Assembly (NCBI GenBank): GCA_965197825.1
Contig: CBDANW010000002.1
Location: 620,001-684,000, forward strand
DNA: 64,000 bases
Origin: CBDANW01 sp965197825
Lineage (GTDB): Bacteria > Acidobacteriota > Vicinamibacteria > Marinacidobacterales > DATDRI01
Direction of reading: 5' to 3'
Under the pieces are notes generated by a model. It was not told the DNA's origin. It worked only from the letters and a program-made list of their open reading frames with translations, and did no database searches. A program made the position numbers and the translations under genes. Shown here one piece after another: positions 28,988 through 38,653 of this stretch. How positions within the stretch are numbered: the stretch's first letter is position 1; the number at the start of each line of letters is the position of its first letter.

Positions 28988-29832
28988 TATTTCTGGGTGG
29001 GATCGGGTCTCGCTAGACAAAGTATCCAGGTTCACATAGGAGACGTGAAATTTCGGGAGCTTCGACTGAAGCTGGGACATGAGCGCCGCCGCGTCCTCGG
29101 ATCCTTGCAGCTCCACGTTGGCGCGGAATTGTACCTGACCGTCCTCGATGTCAAAGCGCTGGATCGCGATGCCCTGTGTCAATTCCCGGAGCAAATTGAC
29201 GACGCTCTTCCCTGACTGTTCGAAGAAGCGCTCGCCCTCTCCTGTCACCGTCAACAATAGATTGTGCCGCCGCGCCTTCTTACTGAGAAAACGCTGCCCC
29301 ACGACGAAGATTGAGGCGACCAAGACCGCGACCAACGCCAAGAAGCCGTGCTCAGCCCCGAGAGCCAAACCCACTCCGATGCAAAAACAAGTAGACGAGC
29401 TCTTCGGGAGTCTTGATGGCGGCCCGGAATCTTACGATCGACAGAGCTCCGACCAACCCTAGGGAAAGCGCCAAGGACGACTTCACGACGAATATGATCA
29501 CCACGGTGATGGCAGTGAGCATTGGAAAGATATTCGCGAAGTTCTCTCGATTCGACATCGAGCCGCTGAAACGCTAGGTATGTAAGCTCCTCAGCGCTCG
29601 CGACCGCCGCCCGAAAGCGGATCACAGATAAGGCACCGACCAGACCGAGCGCCAGGGCCGGCGAGTATTGCACCACGGAGATGACGGTGATGGTGACGAC
29701 AGTAAATAGAGGGAGCATGTTCGCAAACGACTCTCGATTAGAGAGAGTCGTGGCAAAGCGTTTGTAGAGCTCCCTCACCGCCACCGACATGAGTCCGCCC
29801 AGCAGCAGGTTGATCACGAACCGATAGGTCAT
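28748..29832 (-). pseudogene. Two DUF4956 membrane genes collapsed into one
   Basis: The first copy runs from the ATG at 29832 (MTYRFVINLLLGGLMSVAVR) to EELTYLAF near 29570, with SPALALGLVGALSVIRFRAA in the middle. The second copy then begins, in another frame, with MSNRENFANIFPMLTAITV and repeats the same motif as SLALSLGLVGALSIVRFRAA, continuing after a shift at a T5 run (near 29390) into GLALGAEHGFLALVAVLV and a soluble tail. A recombination between tandem paralogues would explain this. DUF4956 proteins are often near polyphosphate/VTC-like enzymes; none is seen here. The frame runs on to 28748, antisense to DUF169, so the natural end is unclear. Confidence 0.72.
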
Positions 29833-30515
29833 GGCTTCCTGGTTGGGAGAAACGCCCGTCGCATCGAGCTGGCCTCCAAACCACTCGAAGGACGCGCGCG
29901 CAGCTCCAGTCACGCGAGCGACGAACGCTTTTCCAGGACGCAAGCGGAGAACTGGATTTCCCCAAACAGTCTGAACCCGATTGGCCCAAAGGGCGTTTCC
30001 TCGGGGCGGAACGGCACGCGTCTCGACGGTCAGTACGACGGCTTGCCCTGCCCAAGGTGCGAGACCGAGCTCACGGTCGAGCCAACGGTTGGCGACGCCG
30101 CTCTGAGAATCTCGCTGTAAGCTACCACCGCATCACCGCCCTCCCCCACGATGATCCGAAACTCGACGCGGGCCCGGCGCACGTTCTGGATCATGATCAA
30201 AGCCGGGGAGAACTCGAGAAAGGCAGCGGAAGGCACTTCCAGCTCGAATCGGAACCGGGAGGGAAACCGCGGCGTCAACGACTTCCGTGTGTCGCCCTCG
30301 ATGTCGACCGCGCTCGTCGCACTCGGCGCGTCGACAAAAGCGGGGTAGAGACCAGTCTGAGTCTGCTCCGTGATTTGATCGAAGCCGTCAACCAGCGAAT
30401 AGTCTCCGTCGGCCAACGGGCCGCATCTCGTGGTGAAGACCCCGACAAGAAGTATCGGAGCGCACCGCAAGATGAGCTTCGGGATCACGCGCTTCGTCGT
30501 TCTCTTTGTCCACAT
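29833..30515 (-). pseudogene. Secreted lipoprotein-like protein, frameshifted
   Basis: It starts MWTKRTTKRVIPKLILRC with a signal region ending FTTRC and then a beta-sandwich-like domain: SRFRFELEVPSAAFLEF, ARVEFRIIVGEGGDAVVAYS. A frameshift near 30045-30060 is needed to continue as ELGLAPWAGQAVVLTVETRA and ALWANRVQTVWGNPVLRL. This module occurs in front of catalytic domains in exported enzymes; no such domain follows here. The last residues run directly into the DUF4956 start with no stop codon between them, so the 3' part may have been deleted. Confidence 0.55.
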
Positions 30516-30659
30516 CTTGGGTGGGAGGATGTTAGACCAGCCACAAGTAGCTGGCAACTTGCTGCTTTCGACGTTCGATGGACCACGGAGCGGGGAGGGG
30601 CATCCAGGTGGCACCAGACACCCGAAGTGTCTCATAATGCTCAGTCCAGAGGCTGCCGA

Positions 30660-31637
30660 ATGTCCCCTTCTCGTCTTCGCCGTCCGAACAACGTTTGCAT
30701 GATCATGGTCGCTGTCCTCAGTGCCAGCGCCGGAATCGTCTCGGCGCAGGAAGCGTTTCCCAGCGAACCGATCGACGTGGTCACCCACGCCTCGCCGGGA
30801 GGTGGCACCGACACGACCGCACGCACGATGTTGATCGGCGCAAAGCTGGCACTAGGCGTCGACATGGCCGTTGTTCCCAAGGTCGGTGCGAGCGGGGTCA
30901 TTTCCATGAACTACCTGAGCACCCGGCCCCGAGACGGCTACACGCTGATGGGCATTACGCCGACTCATCTCTTCGCGATCGCGCGCCGTCAGGGTCCGCT
31001 CCGCATCGAAGATCTCGTTGGTGTTGCACGCGCCGCCGACGACCCCATCGTGGTGATGGTCCGAGCAACCAGTAACGTCCAGACGCTTGCGCAACTCGTC
31101 GCCCTCGGCAAGCAGCGACCGCTCAAGTGGGGCAGCACACAAGTCGGCGGGATCGACCATGTCGCGGGGATGATGCTGGCCCGAGTCGCCGGCACCGAAT
31201 TGAGCGTGGTCCCCTTCGGCGGGGGCGGGGAGGTCGTCACCAACCTGATGGGCGGAATCATCGATGCTGCCGGTCTCAACCTCACTGAGAGCCTCGACCA
31301 GATCCGACGGGGCGACTTCCGAGCCCTCGCCGTCATGACCGAGAAGAGAATGGATGCCATCCCGGACGTTCCAACGACCATCGAGCTGGGCTACGACGTC
31401 ACGTTCTCCACCGTTCGCGGATACGTCGTTCTCAAAGGCACACCCGAAGATCGCATCCGTGTCCTGGAACGAGGCCTTCTCGAAGGGATGCGGCACGAGA
31501 CCTATCAGAATTTCCTCGTAGGCTCGGGGCTGGACGTCCAGTCTGTTGCCGGCAGCGAAACTTGGAACGCGCAGATCGCCCGTCTCTATCGGGACGCGCG
31601 GCAAGCGATGATCGAGCTGGGGATCGTTCAGGAATAG
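30660..31637 (+). CDS. tctC: Tripartite tricarboxylate transporter substrate-binding protein
   Basis: 325-residue periplasmic binding protein of the TctC/Bug family, which captures carboxylates and delivers them to TctA/TctB. The signal peptide is cleaved around AGIVSAQE. Family features are ITHAS-type PIDVVTHASPGGGTD, ARTML, the GVISMNYLSTRPRDGYT block and WGSTQVGGIDHVAG. The ATG at 30660 has AGAGG upstream; the open frame extends much further but only by chance. The gene is first in an operon with tctB, tctA, an MmgE/PrpD gene and an SDR gene. The ligand is not predictable from sequence. Confidence 0.9.
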   Translation: MSPSRLRRPNNVCMIMVAVLSASAGIVSAQEAFPSEPIDVVTHASPGGGTDTTARTMLIGAKLALGVDMAVVPKVGASGVISMNYLSTRPRDGYTLMGITPTHLFAIARRQGPLRIEDLVGVARAADDPIVVMVRATSNVQTLAQLVALGKQRPLKWGSTQVGGIDHVAGMMLARVAGTELSVVPFGGGGEVVTNLMGGIIDAAGLNLTESLDQIRRGDFRALAVMTEKRMDAIPDVPTTIELGYDVTFSTVRGYVVLKGTPEDRIRVLERGLLEGMRHETYQNFLVGSGLDVQSVAGSETWNAQIARLYRDARQAMIELGIVQE

Positions 31638-31664
31638 GCAGAAAAAGGAACTCTGCTAGGCAAC

Positions 31665-32153
31665 GTGGCGCGAACGACGCGAAGCTGGAACTTCCCCTCC
31701 GCCCACAACGACGCGACCGTTGGTCTTGGGCTGGTCGCGGCGTGTGCCGTCTTGTTCTGGATGACAGACAGCTTCCCCGAAGTTCCGGTGATGTTGTCCC
31801 AGAACGTGCCGCCCACGTTTTTTCCTCGTCTAGTGCTCGCGGTCACTATTATTCTGAGCATCGTTCTCATCATCAGAGGACTGACCGCGACGCGCGTGCC
31901 CAAGGAGCCGATCAAGAAGCGCGTTTTTCTTACCGCCGGCATCGTCACTGCTTCCATCATTCTCATGCAACCACTGGGAATGCTGCTCACCGTATCTCTC
32001 CTGGCGGTAGTGATGCCGATTTGTTGGGGCGAGCAGCGCTATCGTCGGCTCGTCATTCTGGCCATCGCTCTGCCCCTGGCCATTCATGTGACGTTTACGC
32101 TCGCCCTGGGCATACGTTTCCCACTAGGCCTCCTTGCGGTGTTCTTTTCCTGA
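31665..32153 (+). CDS. tctB: Tripartite tricarboxylate transporter small membrane subunit
   Basis: 162 residues with four membrane helices, the TctB/DUF1468 pattern. An N-terminal helix (ATVGLGLVAACAVLFWMTD) is followed by an extracytoplasmic loop with VPPTFFPRLV, the family signature, and three more helices ending GLLAVFF. The start is GTG. It lies 27 bases after tctC and 19 bases before tctA. Confidence 0.88.
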   Translation: MARTTRSWNFPSAHNDATVGLGLVAACAVLFWMTDSFPEVPVMLSQNVPPTFFPRLVLAVTIILSIVLIIRGLTATRVPKEPIKKRVFLTAGIVTASIILMQPLGMLLTVSLLAVVMPICWGEQRYRRLVILAIALPLAIHVTFTLALGIRFPLGLLAVFFS

Positions 32154-32172
32154 AAGAAACCTAGAGACAACC

Positions 32173-33693
32173 ATGGACGCGTCTGGTCTAGAAGTAGCGC
32201 TACAGATGGTGACGGATCTTTTTGTCATTTTCTTGATCGTCGCCGGCACCATAGGTGGCGTCCTGGTGGGAGCGTTACCCGGACTGTCTTCGTCCATGGC
32301 GGTTGCCCTGCTACTCCCCTTTTCCCTCTATTTGGATCCCATTCCTGCCATTGCCCTACTCTCGGCGCTCTATTGTGCGGGAACGTTCGGAGGCTCGATC
32401 ACCGCGATCCTAATCAACGCACCGGGAGCGCCGCCTGCCGCGGCCACCGCTTTCGATGGGCATCCGATGGCGCTCAAAGGAGAGGCGGGGCGAGCGCTGG
32501 GAATGGCTGCCGTCTCTTCCGTTGTGGGCGGCGTTTTTAGCGTCGTGGTTCTGGTTTTCGCCGCGCCCCCGCTCGCGCGCATTGCTTACAGCTTCGGACC
32601 ACCAGAATATTTTGCGCTGGCCGTCTTCGGACTTTCCATGCTCTCATCGTTGAGTGGAGAGGTTCCAATCAAGAACCTCATCGGAGGCTGCCTGGGGCTA
32701 ATGATCGCGACGGTCGGTGTGGACCTGACCACCGGCGTAGAGCGTTTCACCTTCGGAGTCCCAGAGCTCTACGAAGGCATCGATTTCATTCCCGTGCTCA
32801 TCGGTCTTTTTGCAGTGACGGAGTTATTGGAACAGGCCCAATCGCTGGGGCTGGAGTTCAAGAGGGTCGGCGTATCCGCGCTCAAGTTACCAACGCGCGA
32901 GGATTTTCGCCGGGTGCGCGGAACGATACTGCGCTCGTGCGGGATCGGCACCTTCGTCGGGATCCTGCCGGTCGAGGGGAGCACGATGGCCGCCATGATC
33001 GGCTACAGCGAAGCGAAACGCTGGTCCAAGACCCCTGAAGAGTTCGGCCATGGGGCCATCGAGGGGATCGCGGGACCCGAGACCGCCAACAATGCCGCCA
33101 CGGGTGGCGCGATGGTTCCGACGCTCGCTCTCGGTATCCCCGGTAGCGCAACCGCCGCCGTGATCCTCGCCGGGCTGCAGGTCCACGGGCTACGGCCGGG
33201 CCCCTACCTCTTTCAAGAGCAGCCTGGCTTGCTGTACTCCATTTTCTTCGCCATGCTCCTGGCTAACCTGCTCTTCCTCTTCGTCGGCCTGGCGGGAGCC
33301 AAGCTCTTCTCCGGCATCAGCCTCATTCCCAAGACTCTATTGTGGCCGACGGTGTTCGTGCTTTGCTTCGTCGGATCCTATGGTCTCAAGCAATCGATGG
33401 TAGACGTTTGGGTGATGCTTGCCGCCGGTCTAGCGGGATTCGCTCTCAAACGGCACGGGTTTGGTCCGGCACCCATCATCATGGGCTTGGTCCTCGGTGG
33501 CCTCGTCGAAACGTCGCTTGCCCAGTCCATGATCATCTTCGATCAAGATTGGACTGGTTTCTTGGGTCGGCCCGTTGCGCTTGCGTTCTTCACGCTCGCC
33601 GCGGCAAGCATCCTGGCCCCACCTCTGCGTAGTTTTTTCAGGAGGTCGCGCCAACGAGATCGTTCTATGAAGTATGATGACAAGCAACAATGA
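32173..33693 (+). CDS. tctA: Tripartite tricarboxylate transporter large membrane subunit
   Basis: 506 residues with about twelve helices. The diagnostic motif GALPGLSSSMAVALLLPF occurs near residue 35, with GSITAILINAPGAPPA and later GIPGSATAAVILAGLQVHG, as in all TctA proteins. It forms the channel with TctB for sodium- or proton-driven uptake of the carboxylate bound by TctC. The ATG at 32173 (MDASGLEVALQM) is chosen over an upstream in-frame ATG because the latter overlaps tctB. Its TGA overlaps the ATG of the next gene (ATGA). Confidence 0.92.
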   Translation: MDASGLEVALQMVTDLFVIFLIVAGTIGGVLVGALPGLSSSMAVALLLPFSLYLDPIPAIALLSALYCAGTFGGSITAILINAPGAPPAAATAFDGHPMALKGEAGRALGMAAVSSVVGGVFSVVVLVFAAPPLARIAYSFGPPEYFALAVFGLSMLSSLSGEVPIKNLIGGCLGLMIATVGVDLTTGVERFTFGVPELYEGIDFIPVLIGLFAVTELLEQAQSLGLEFKRVGVSALKLPTREDFRRVRGTILRSCGIGTFVGILPVEGSTMAAMIGYSEAKRWSKTPEEFGHGAIEGIAGPETANNAATGGAMVPTLALGIPGSATAAVILAGLQVHGLRPGPYLFQEQPGLLYSIFFAMLLANLLFLFVGLAGAKLFSGISLIPKTLLWPTVFVLCFVGSYGLKQSMVDVWVMLAAGLAGFALKRHGFGPAPIIMGLVLGGLVETSLAQSMIIFDQDWTGFLGRPVALAFFTLAAASILAPPLRSFFRRSRQRDRSMKYDDKQQ

Positions 33694-35138
33694 CTGCGGA
33701 TTCCAAGAACCGTGTGGAGCACTTTACCCCCGATATCGATTCGCGTCGTGGCGAAGGCCTGACGCGCGAAGTCGGAACCTTCATCGTCGAGTCCAGCTTT
33801 GGTGACCTCTCAGCCGAGCTTCTAGAGCTCGGCAAGAAATCGATTCTGGACGGTCTCGGCCTCGCGTTATCCGGCTCGGTGGCCGCGAGTGGGCGCATCG
33901 TTCAAGAGTATCTCGCCTCGCAGAAGGTCGGCGGTGAAACGACCGTCATCGGGACGACGCTCCAGGCTCAAGAGCGGTTCGCGGCCTTTGCGAACGGCGT
34001 GGCCATGCACGCGGACGACTATGACGATACCCAGCTGGCGGTAGGACCGGATCGCGTATACGGCCTGCTCACGCATCCTACCGCCCCATGCCTTCCCGCC
34101 GCGCTCGCGGTAGCAGAACGCGAGAATCGGTCCGGTCGCGACCTGGTGCTGGCCTATCACTTAGGGGTAGAGGTCGAAAGCAAAGCTTCCGAAGCGATGT
34201 CACCGCGACATTATCAGCATGGGTTCCATTCAACGGCGACCTGCGGCACGCTGGCATCCGCGTCCGCCACGGCGAAGCTTCACCAGCTCGACGTCGAGAC
34301 AACGCTGCGGGCTCTCGCCATCGCCGCGAGCCAGTCGGCCGGGTTGCGCGAAAACTTCGGCACCATGACCAAGCCGTTTCACGCCGGCCGCGCCGCGGAA
34401 TCGGGTCTCGTCGCCGCCGACTTCGCTCGCCTCGGCTGGACCGCCACCGACCGTATCCTGGAGTCACCGCGAGGTTTTTTTCAGGCTCACGGCGGGGGCT
34501 ACATGTTAGAGGCGATCCAGGGCAAGCTGGGAAACCCGTGGACATTCATCGAGCCCGGTGTTTCGATCAAACCGCATCCCTCTGGCTCGCTCACACATCC
34601 CGGCATGACGAAGATGATCGAGCTCATCCGAGAAAACGACATCAAGCCCGCCCAAGTCGATCGTATCGACGTGGGCACGAACCACAATATGCCAAACGCG
34701 CTTATTCACCACCACCCCACCGACGAGCTCCAGGCAAAGTTCTCGATGGAGTTTTGTATGGCGATCCTGGTGCTGCGGCGGCGCGGTGGCCTGCCCGAGT
34801 TTACCGACGAAGTCGTCAACCGTCCGGAGGTGCAGGAAATAATTGGAAAGGTGCACTTCGGCGTCCACCCCGAGGCGGAAGCCGCCGGCTATGACAAGAT
34901 GACCACTATCATCGACGTTCATTTGAAGGATGGCCGCACGATCTCCGGTCGAGCGGATTTCGGCAAGGGAAGCCCGTCCAATCCAATGAGCTATGACGAA
35001 GCGGCGGACAAATTTCGGGAGTGCGCCGAGTTCGCTCGGTGGGACGAAAGCTCCACGGAGCAGATTGTCGAAACGGTGCGCAAGCTAGAAACTCTCGACT
35101 CAGTGCGCCAACTCACCAAGCTTCTCGCCCGACCCTAA
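33690..35138 (+). CDS. MmgE/PrpD-family protein
   Basis: 482 residues related to 2-methylcitrate dehydratase (PrpD), cis-aconitate decarboxylase and many uncharacterised (de)hydratases of carboxylic acids. The N-terminal all-helical domain holds HADDYDDTQLAVG, matching the conserved HxxDxDD pocket, and HPTAPCLPAALAVAE; GFHSTATCGTLASA and FHAGRAAESGLVAA follow. The smaller lid domain has a YDKMTTIIDVHLKDG strand. It is translationally coupled to tctA, so its substrate is probably the imported acid or a derivative. No methylcitrate synthase lies nearby. Confidence 0.85.
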   Translation: MTADSKNRVEHFTPDIDSRRGEGLTREVGTFIVESSFGDLSAELLELGKKSILDGLGLALSGSVAASGRIVQEYLASQKVGGETTVIGTTLQAQERFAAFANGVAMHADDYDDTQLAVGPDRVYGLLTHPTAPCLPAALAVAERENRSGRDLVLAYHLGVEVESKASEAMSPRHYQHGFHSTATCGTLASASATAKLHQLDVETTLRALAIAASQSAGLRENFGTMTKPFHAGRAAESGLVAADFARLGWTATDRILESPRGFFQAHGGGYMLEAIQGKLGNPWTFIEPGVSIKPHPSGSLTHPGMTKMIELIRENDIKPAQVDRIDVGTNHNMPNALIHHHPTDELQAKFSMEFCMAILVLRRRGGLPEFTDEVVNRPEVQEIIGKVHFGVHPEAEAAGYDKMTTIIDVHLKDGRTISGRADFGKGSPSNPMSYDEAADKFRECAEFARWDESSTEQIVETVRKLETLDSVRQLTKLLARP

Positions 35139-35149
35139 TCGAGGTCGTG

Positions 35150-35905
35150 ATGGCGGACGGAAGGAGCTTTGCCGTGGATCTAAAGGGAGAAACCGCGCTC
35201 GTCACGGGAGGAAGTAGAAACATCGGCCTCGCCATCGCGGAGACCTTGCGCACCGCCGGAGCTCGTGTCTGTCTCGTCGGGCTTTCGGACCAGAAAACCC
35301 TCGACCAGTCCGTGGAGCGTCTCGATCCCGACGGACGCGAGGCTATGGGAATGTTGGTTCAAGTGGCGGATGAGGGCGCAGTCATCGACGCATTCGAACG
35401 CGTCGAGTCCAAGCTCGGTCACGTCTCGATCCTCGTCAACGGCGCCGCCCGCCGGCCCCATGAGCCTTTTACGAAAATCAGCAAGCAAGCCTGGTCCGAG
35501 GTGATCGACGTCATTCTCACAGGTGCGTTTCTCACGTCGCGAGAAATGTTTCGTCGCCTTCCCAAGGAACGACTCGGCGCCATCGTCAACATCGGAGGCC
35601 TGAGCGCCCATCGCCCGGCGAAAGACCGACCACATGTGATCGCCGCCAAGTCTGGCCTCGAAGGTCTCACGCGCGCCCTCGCCGAAGAGGGGCTGGGCCG
35701 AATCCGTGCGAACTGTATCGTGCCCGGCACCATCGAGACGACCCGCGCACCAGGCCAGGTCGCACCCCGTTTTGCGAGCGACCAGGATCGTCTCCGCGGC
35801 ACTCCAGAAGACATCGCCAAAGCCGTGCTACCTTTTGCCGATCCGCGTCAGACCTACCTCACCGGACAAACCGTGCACGTCAACGGCGGCCGGTTCATGT
35901 CCTGA
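35150..35905 (+). CDS. SDR-family oxidoreductase, atypical active site
   Basis: 251 residues with the classical Rossmann start ALVTGGSRNIGLAIAE, the NAG-like motif VNGAAR and the serine strand IVNIGGLSAH. In the usual YxxxK position the sequence reads HVIAAK: the lysine is there, but tyrosine is replaced by valine, with a histidine one residue before. The C-terminal VPGTIETTRAPG and LTGQTVHVNGGRFMS are normal. It lies 11 bases after the PrpD-type gene, so it probably acts in the same pathway on a hydroxy or keto acid. It may be redox-inactive or use a different acid/base. Confidence 0.85.
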   Translation: MADGRSFAVDLKGETALVTGGSRNIGLAIAETLRTAGARVCLVGLSDQKTLDQSVERLDPDGREAMGMLVQVADEGAVIDAFERVESKLGHVSILVNGAARRPHEPFTKISKQAWSEVIDVILTGAFLTSREMFRRLPKERLGAIVNIGGLSAHRPAKDRPHVIAAKSGLEGLTRALAEEGLGRIRANCIVPGTIETTRAPGQVAPRFASDQDRLRGTPEDIAKAVLPFADPRQTYLTGQTVHVNGGRFMS

Positions 35906-35944
35906 CCCATTCGGAGCTCGCCGAGGCCTGGCAAGCTACAATGC

Positions 35945-37126
35945 GTGGGAGTGAATCCGACATCCACTGAAAACCCGTCCTTTTTCCGGCGAAGCGGCAC
36001 GGGTCTCGACCGCAGAGAGTTCCTCAAGCTGGGAGCGAGCTGCGCATTGGCTTCGGTTGCCGTTCCTGCGCGAGCAGCCGGTTGGTGGCGGCAGCCTTCG
36101 TTGCCCGTTCCTCGGATCAATGTCGGCATCAATATCCAACCCGTGCGCCGTCTCGACGGACAGTCCGGCTTTGCCGAACCCCTGATCATCCCCGAGCTGG
36201 TCGACCTCCAACTGAGACGGATCTACGAGCTCGGATTCGAATGGATGCGAATCACGATTTCCTTCAACCGCTTCGGCCCGGACTTTCTGGCGGCCGTTCC
36301 CTACGTGCGCGCCGCGCGTGCCTTGGGAATCAACGTGCTCGGCATCATCGGACAATTCTCAGGATCCAGTCTCGTTCGCGGGCTGGCGCGCCGCGAAACG
36401 CGCGAAGAAATCCTGCGCGTTTACCTAGCGCTATTCAACGACTTCGTTCCTCCCGCCTCGCCGGCAATGGAACGCTCCGGAATTTTCGCCACGCAGATAC
36501 TGAACGAGCCGACACATTTCGTGGGCATTCCGCCTCAAAGCTACGTTCGAGAGTTTCTTGCCCCGGTCTACAATCGCCTCAAAGACGAAGACCCTCAATT
36601 AACCGTCGTCTCCGCGGCTGCCGTGGGCACGGCAGAAGGATTCCTACGAACCCGCTCCATGCTCGACGCGGGTGTGGAAAATTTCTGCGACGGAGTCGCT
36701 TACCATATCTACGACCGCCGCTGGATCCCTCGTCTCGCGGGGATGACCATCCGACCGGTTTGGGTGACCGAGTCGGGAACCACGCCTACCGAGCGGCATC
36801 TCGATTGGATCACCGAGACCTTCGAGGAGATTCGCAAGGGAATCGAAGCGGTAGAGCAGATATTCTATTTCCAACTCTTCGACACCGAGCCACGACGCTT
36901 CCGCCTGATCGACATCTCCGCCGAGCCCGACGGGAGTTTCCGCTAGATCGTGGAGTCACCGGATGCGGTGAGCCATCTTGCGTCCCGCGTGGCCGAAGCG
37001 AGCGGTGACCAACCCCGCGCTCGGTATCGCGATCTGATTCCCGATATCACTCGCTACTTTCCTACCGAGGAAGATCTCGCACTGATTCTCACCACGTCCT
37101 TCGGGCAGGGAACGTGGCGATTCTAG
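35945..37126 (+). pseudogene. Tat-exported TIM-barrel glycosidase-like protein with a late in-frame TAG
   Basis: The N terminus has a twin-arginine signal (DRREFLKLGASCALASVAV). The barrel resembles clan-A glycoside hydrolases: FEWMRITISFNRFG, the probable acid/base Glu188 in TQILNEPTHF and the probable nucleophile Glu276 in VWVTESGTT. A TAG at 36944-36946 ends the 333-residue frame, but the same frame continues without a gap as IVESPDAVSHLASRV and DLIPDITRYFPTEEDLALIL to a stop at 37124-37126. A single CAG-to-TAG change would explain this. The truncated protein still has the whole barrel and could work. Confidence 0.7.
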
Positions 37127-38517
37127 CGGCCGTCGTCGGGCTGCTTCTGGCCTCGTCGGATCCGGAGTATCCGCTCGGCAGACTTCGTTTTCCCGCTCTC
37201 ACCGAGCCGGCCGATCCGATCATGCTCACCGACCTCAACTATCAGTTCTCCTAGGGCGGCAACGTCCTACAAAGCTTCGACTCACGAATACGCCTGGGTA
37301 GTTTCGCATTTCTTGCTGGCGAGGTGAGAAACCAGCGCCGCGGAGCGTTCTTCAGCACCGAGCGTATCGACGTCGGTTTGACCGAAGAAAACGAACGTTA
37401 CGTCATCGAAGGGGGTTATCGCGCTCCCAAATGGCTCTTGCGGGCACGAGCCGAGAGGCGCTCTCGAAGAACACCCCTACCGGGAGCCGAATCCGACGAG
37501 CAGAACGGCGGGTGGGTTTTCGACATTCGATGGGCACCTCGCCTGAGCTCGGACCTCGAGCTCCTCTTCGATTTTCTCGGAGATACTGAGACTTCCGCTT
37601 CCCTGCCGACGCGCCCGCTCCGCCGAGGCGGGTTGGGTTTCTTGTACCAGCGCGGCAACCACCTGCAAACATCGGCGCACGCTTCGCGCGCACGCGTTCG
37701 TACCGAAGGCGGCCTCGAGTACGACCTCTCCCGCACCGAGGCCGGAGTCGTCTATTTTCGCAACGGTTTCCAGCTCGGATCCGCTTTCGCCTACTCGCAA
37801 TCTAACGGACGTCTCGCGGCATCGGAAGGCTTCGGCGCTGTCGACCTGGCGGCTCATGTTGGACGCTACGTGGTGGCACGAGCGTCTTCGGCGAACCGCT
37901 GGGAGCCGGGGGTCAAGAGGTTCGAGCAGGACACCCGCGGGGGCGTCACGGTTTTTGCTCGCCAGCATCATTTCTTGCGCGGCGGCGAGGTCGGTAGCCG
38001 AGTCCTGGAACTGACTCGAAACGCCTACCATCTCGGTTACAACGAGCGGCGCATCTACGACATCGAGGGCCTGCGAGCCCTCCGAGAAAGGCTCTCGCTG
38101 TCCTCCAGGCGCACGGAGCTCGCTGCCGATCTAGACGAGCTCTATCGCGCTGAAGTACGCGAACGAAACGTACCGCAGGCCGGTTTCGAGATCGTCCGAC
38201 GCACGAACGATCTCGTCGGCGTCAGTTCATGGACGTATCGAGTGTTTGCCACCATGCCCTGGCGAGTCAACTGGCCGTTTGTGCGAAACGAGGATTCGGT
38301 CAACTTCATCCGCGTCGAGTACAACCGTGAGGAGCTGGATTTCCAGACTGACTTCTCTTCATTCCAGCGAGAGCTCGTCGTGGACGTGGCACTGAATCGG
38401 GAGATCACCGCCCGTTTTCGATGGATCGATCCCGCCCGGACACCGGAGGACATTGCGCTCTTTCGAACCCGCCCCAACCGCATCGAGCTGGAATTCGATT
38501 ACGCTTTCGGACGGTAA
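37114..38517 (+). pseudogene. Outer-membrane beta-barrel-like protein with an early in-frame TAG
   Basis: A GTG at 37114 starts a signal-like AILAAVVGLLLASSD, then LTDLNYQFS, a TAG at 37252-37254, and in the same frame GGNVLQSFDSRIRLGSFAF followed by nearly 400 open residues of alternating hydrophobic/polar strands ending IELEFDYAFGR, as in outer-membrane proteins. Aromatic-rich strands, such as VVYFRNGFQLGSAFAYS, repeat through the protein. Start codons after the TAG would lose the signal peptide. It overlaps the end of the glycosidase frame by 13 bases, so the two were probably cotranscribed. Confidence 0.62.
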
Positions 38518-38653
38518 CTCTCAGAAACAAATACTAACCGACACGCATATCGTTACGCCTGCGACTCCTTACTCGGAAGGCAGTCCACCGACGATGTCGA
38601 TCTCATCTCACGAGACCAGCTATACTTAGCAGGCTGCTCGCAGGCACCTGTTG

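Noticed and set aside
30057..30659. Upstream extension of the tctC frame
   Set aside because: The open frame begins 200 codons earlier but is antisense to the lipoprotein-like gene. The signal peptide and ribosome site at 30660 mark the true start.
34088..34894. 268-residue plus-strand frame
   Set aside because: Shadow of the MmgE/PrpD gene in another frame; no coherent protein.
36082..37008. 308-residue plus-strand frame
   Set aside because: It overlaps the glycosidase-like gene in another frame; rich in Arg, Ser and Pro with no family signal.
24806..37254. Genetic recoding of TAG (amber read-through or pyrrolysine use)
   Set aside because: Several genes with well-matched C termini end in TAG (for example the 3281-4366 lipoprotein, tctC and DUF169), and no suppressor tRNA or pyl gene is seen. 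Nonsense mutation explains the three in-frame TAGs more simply.
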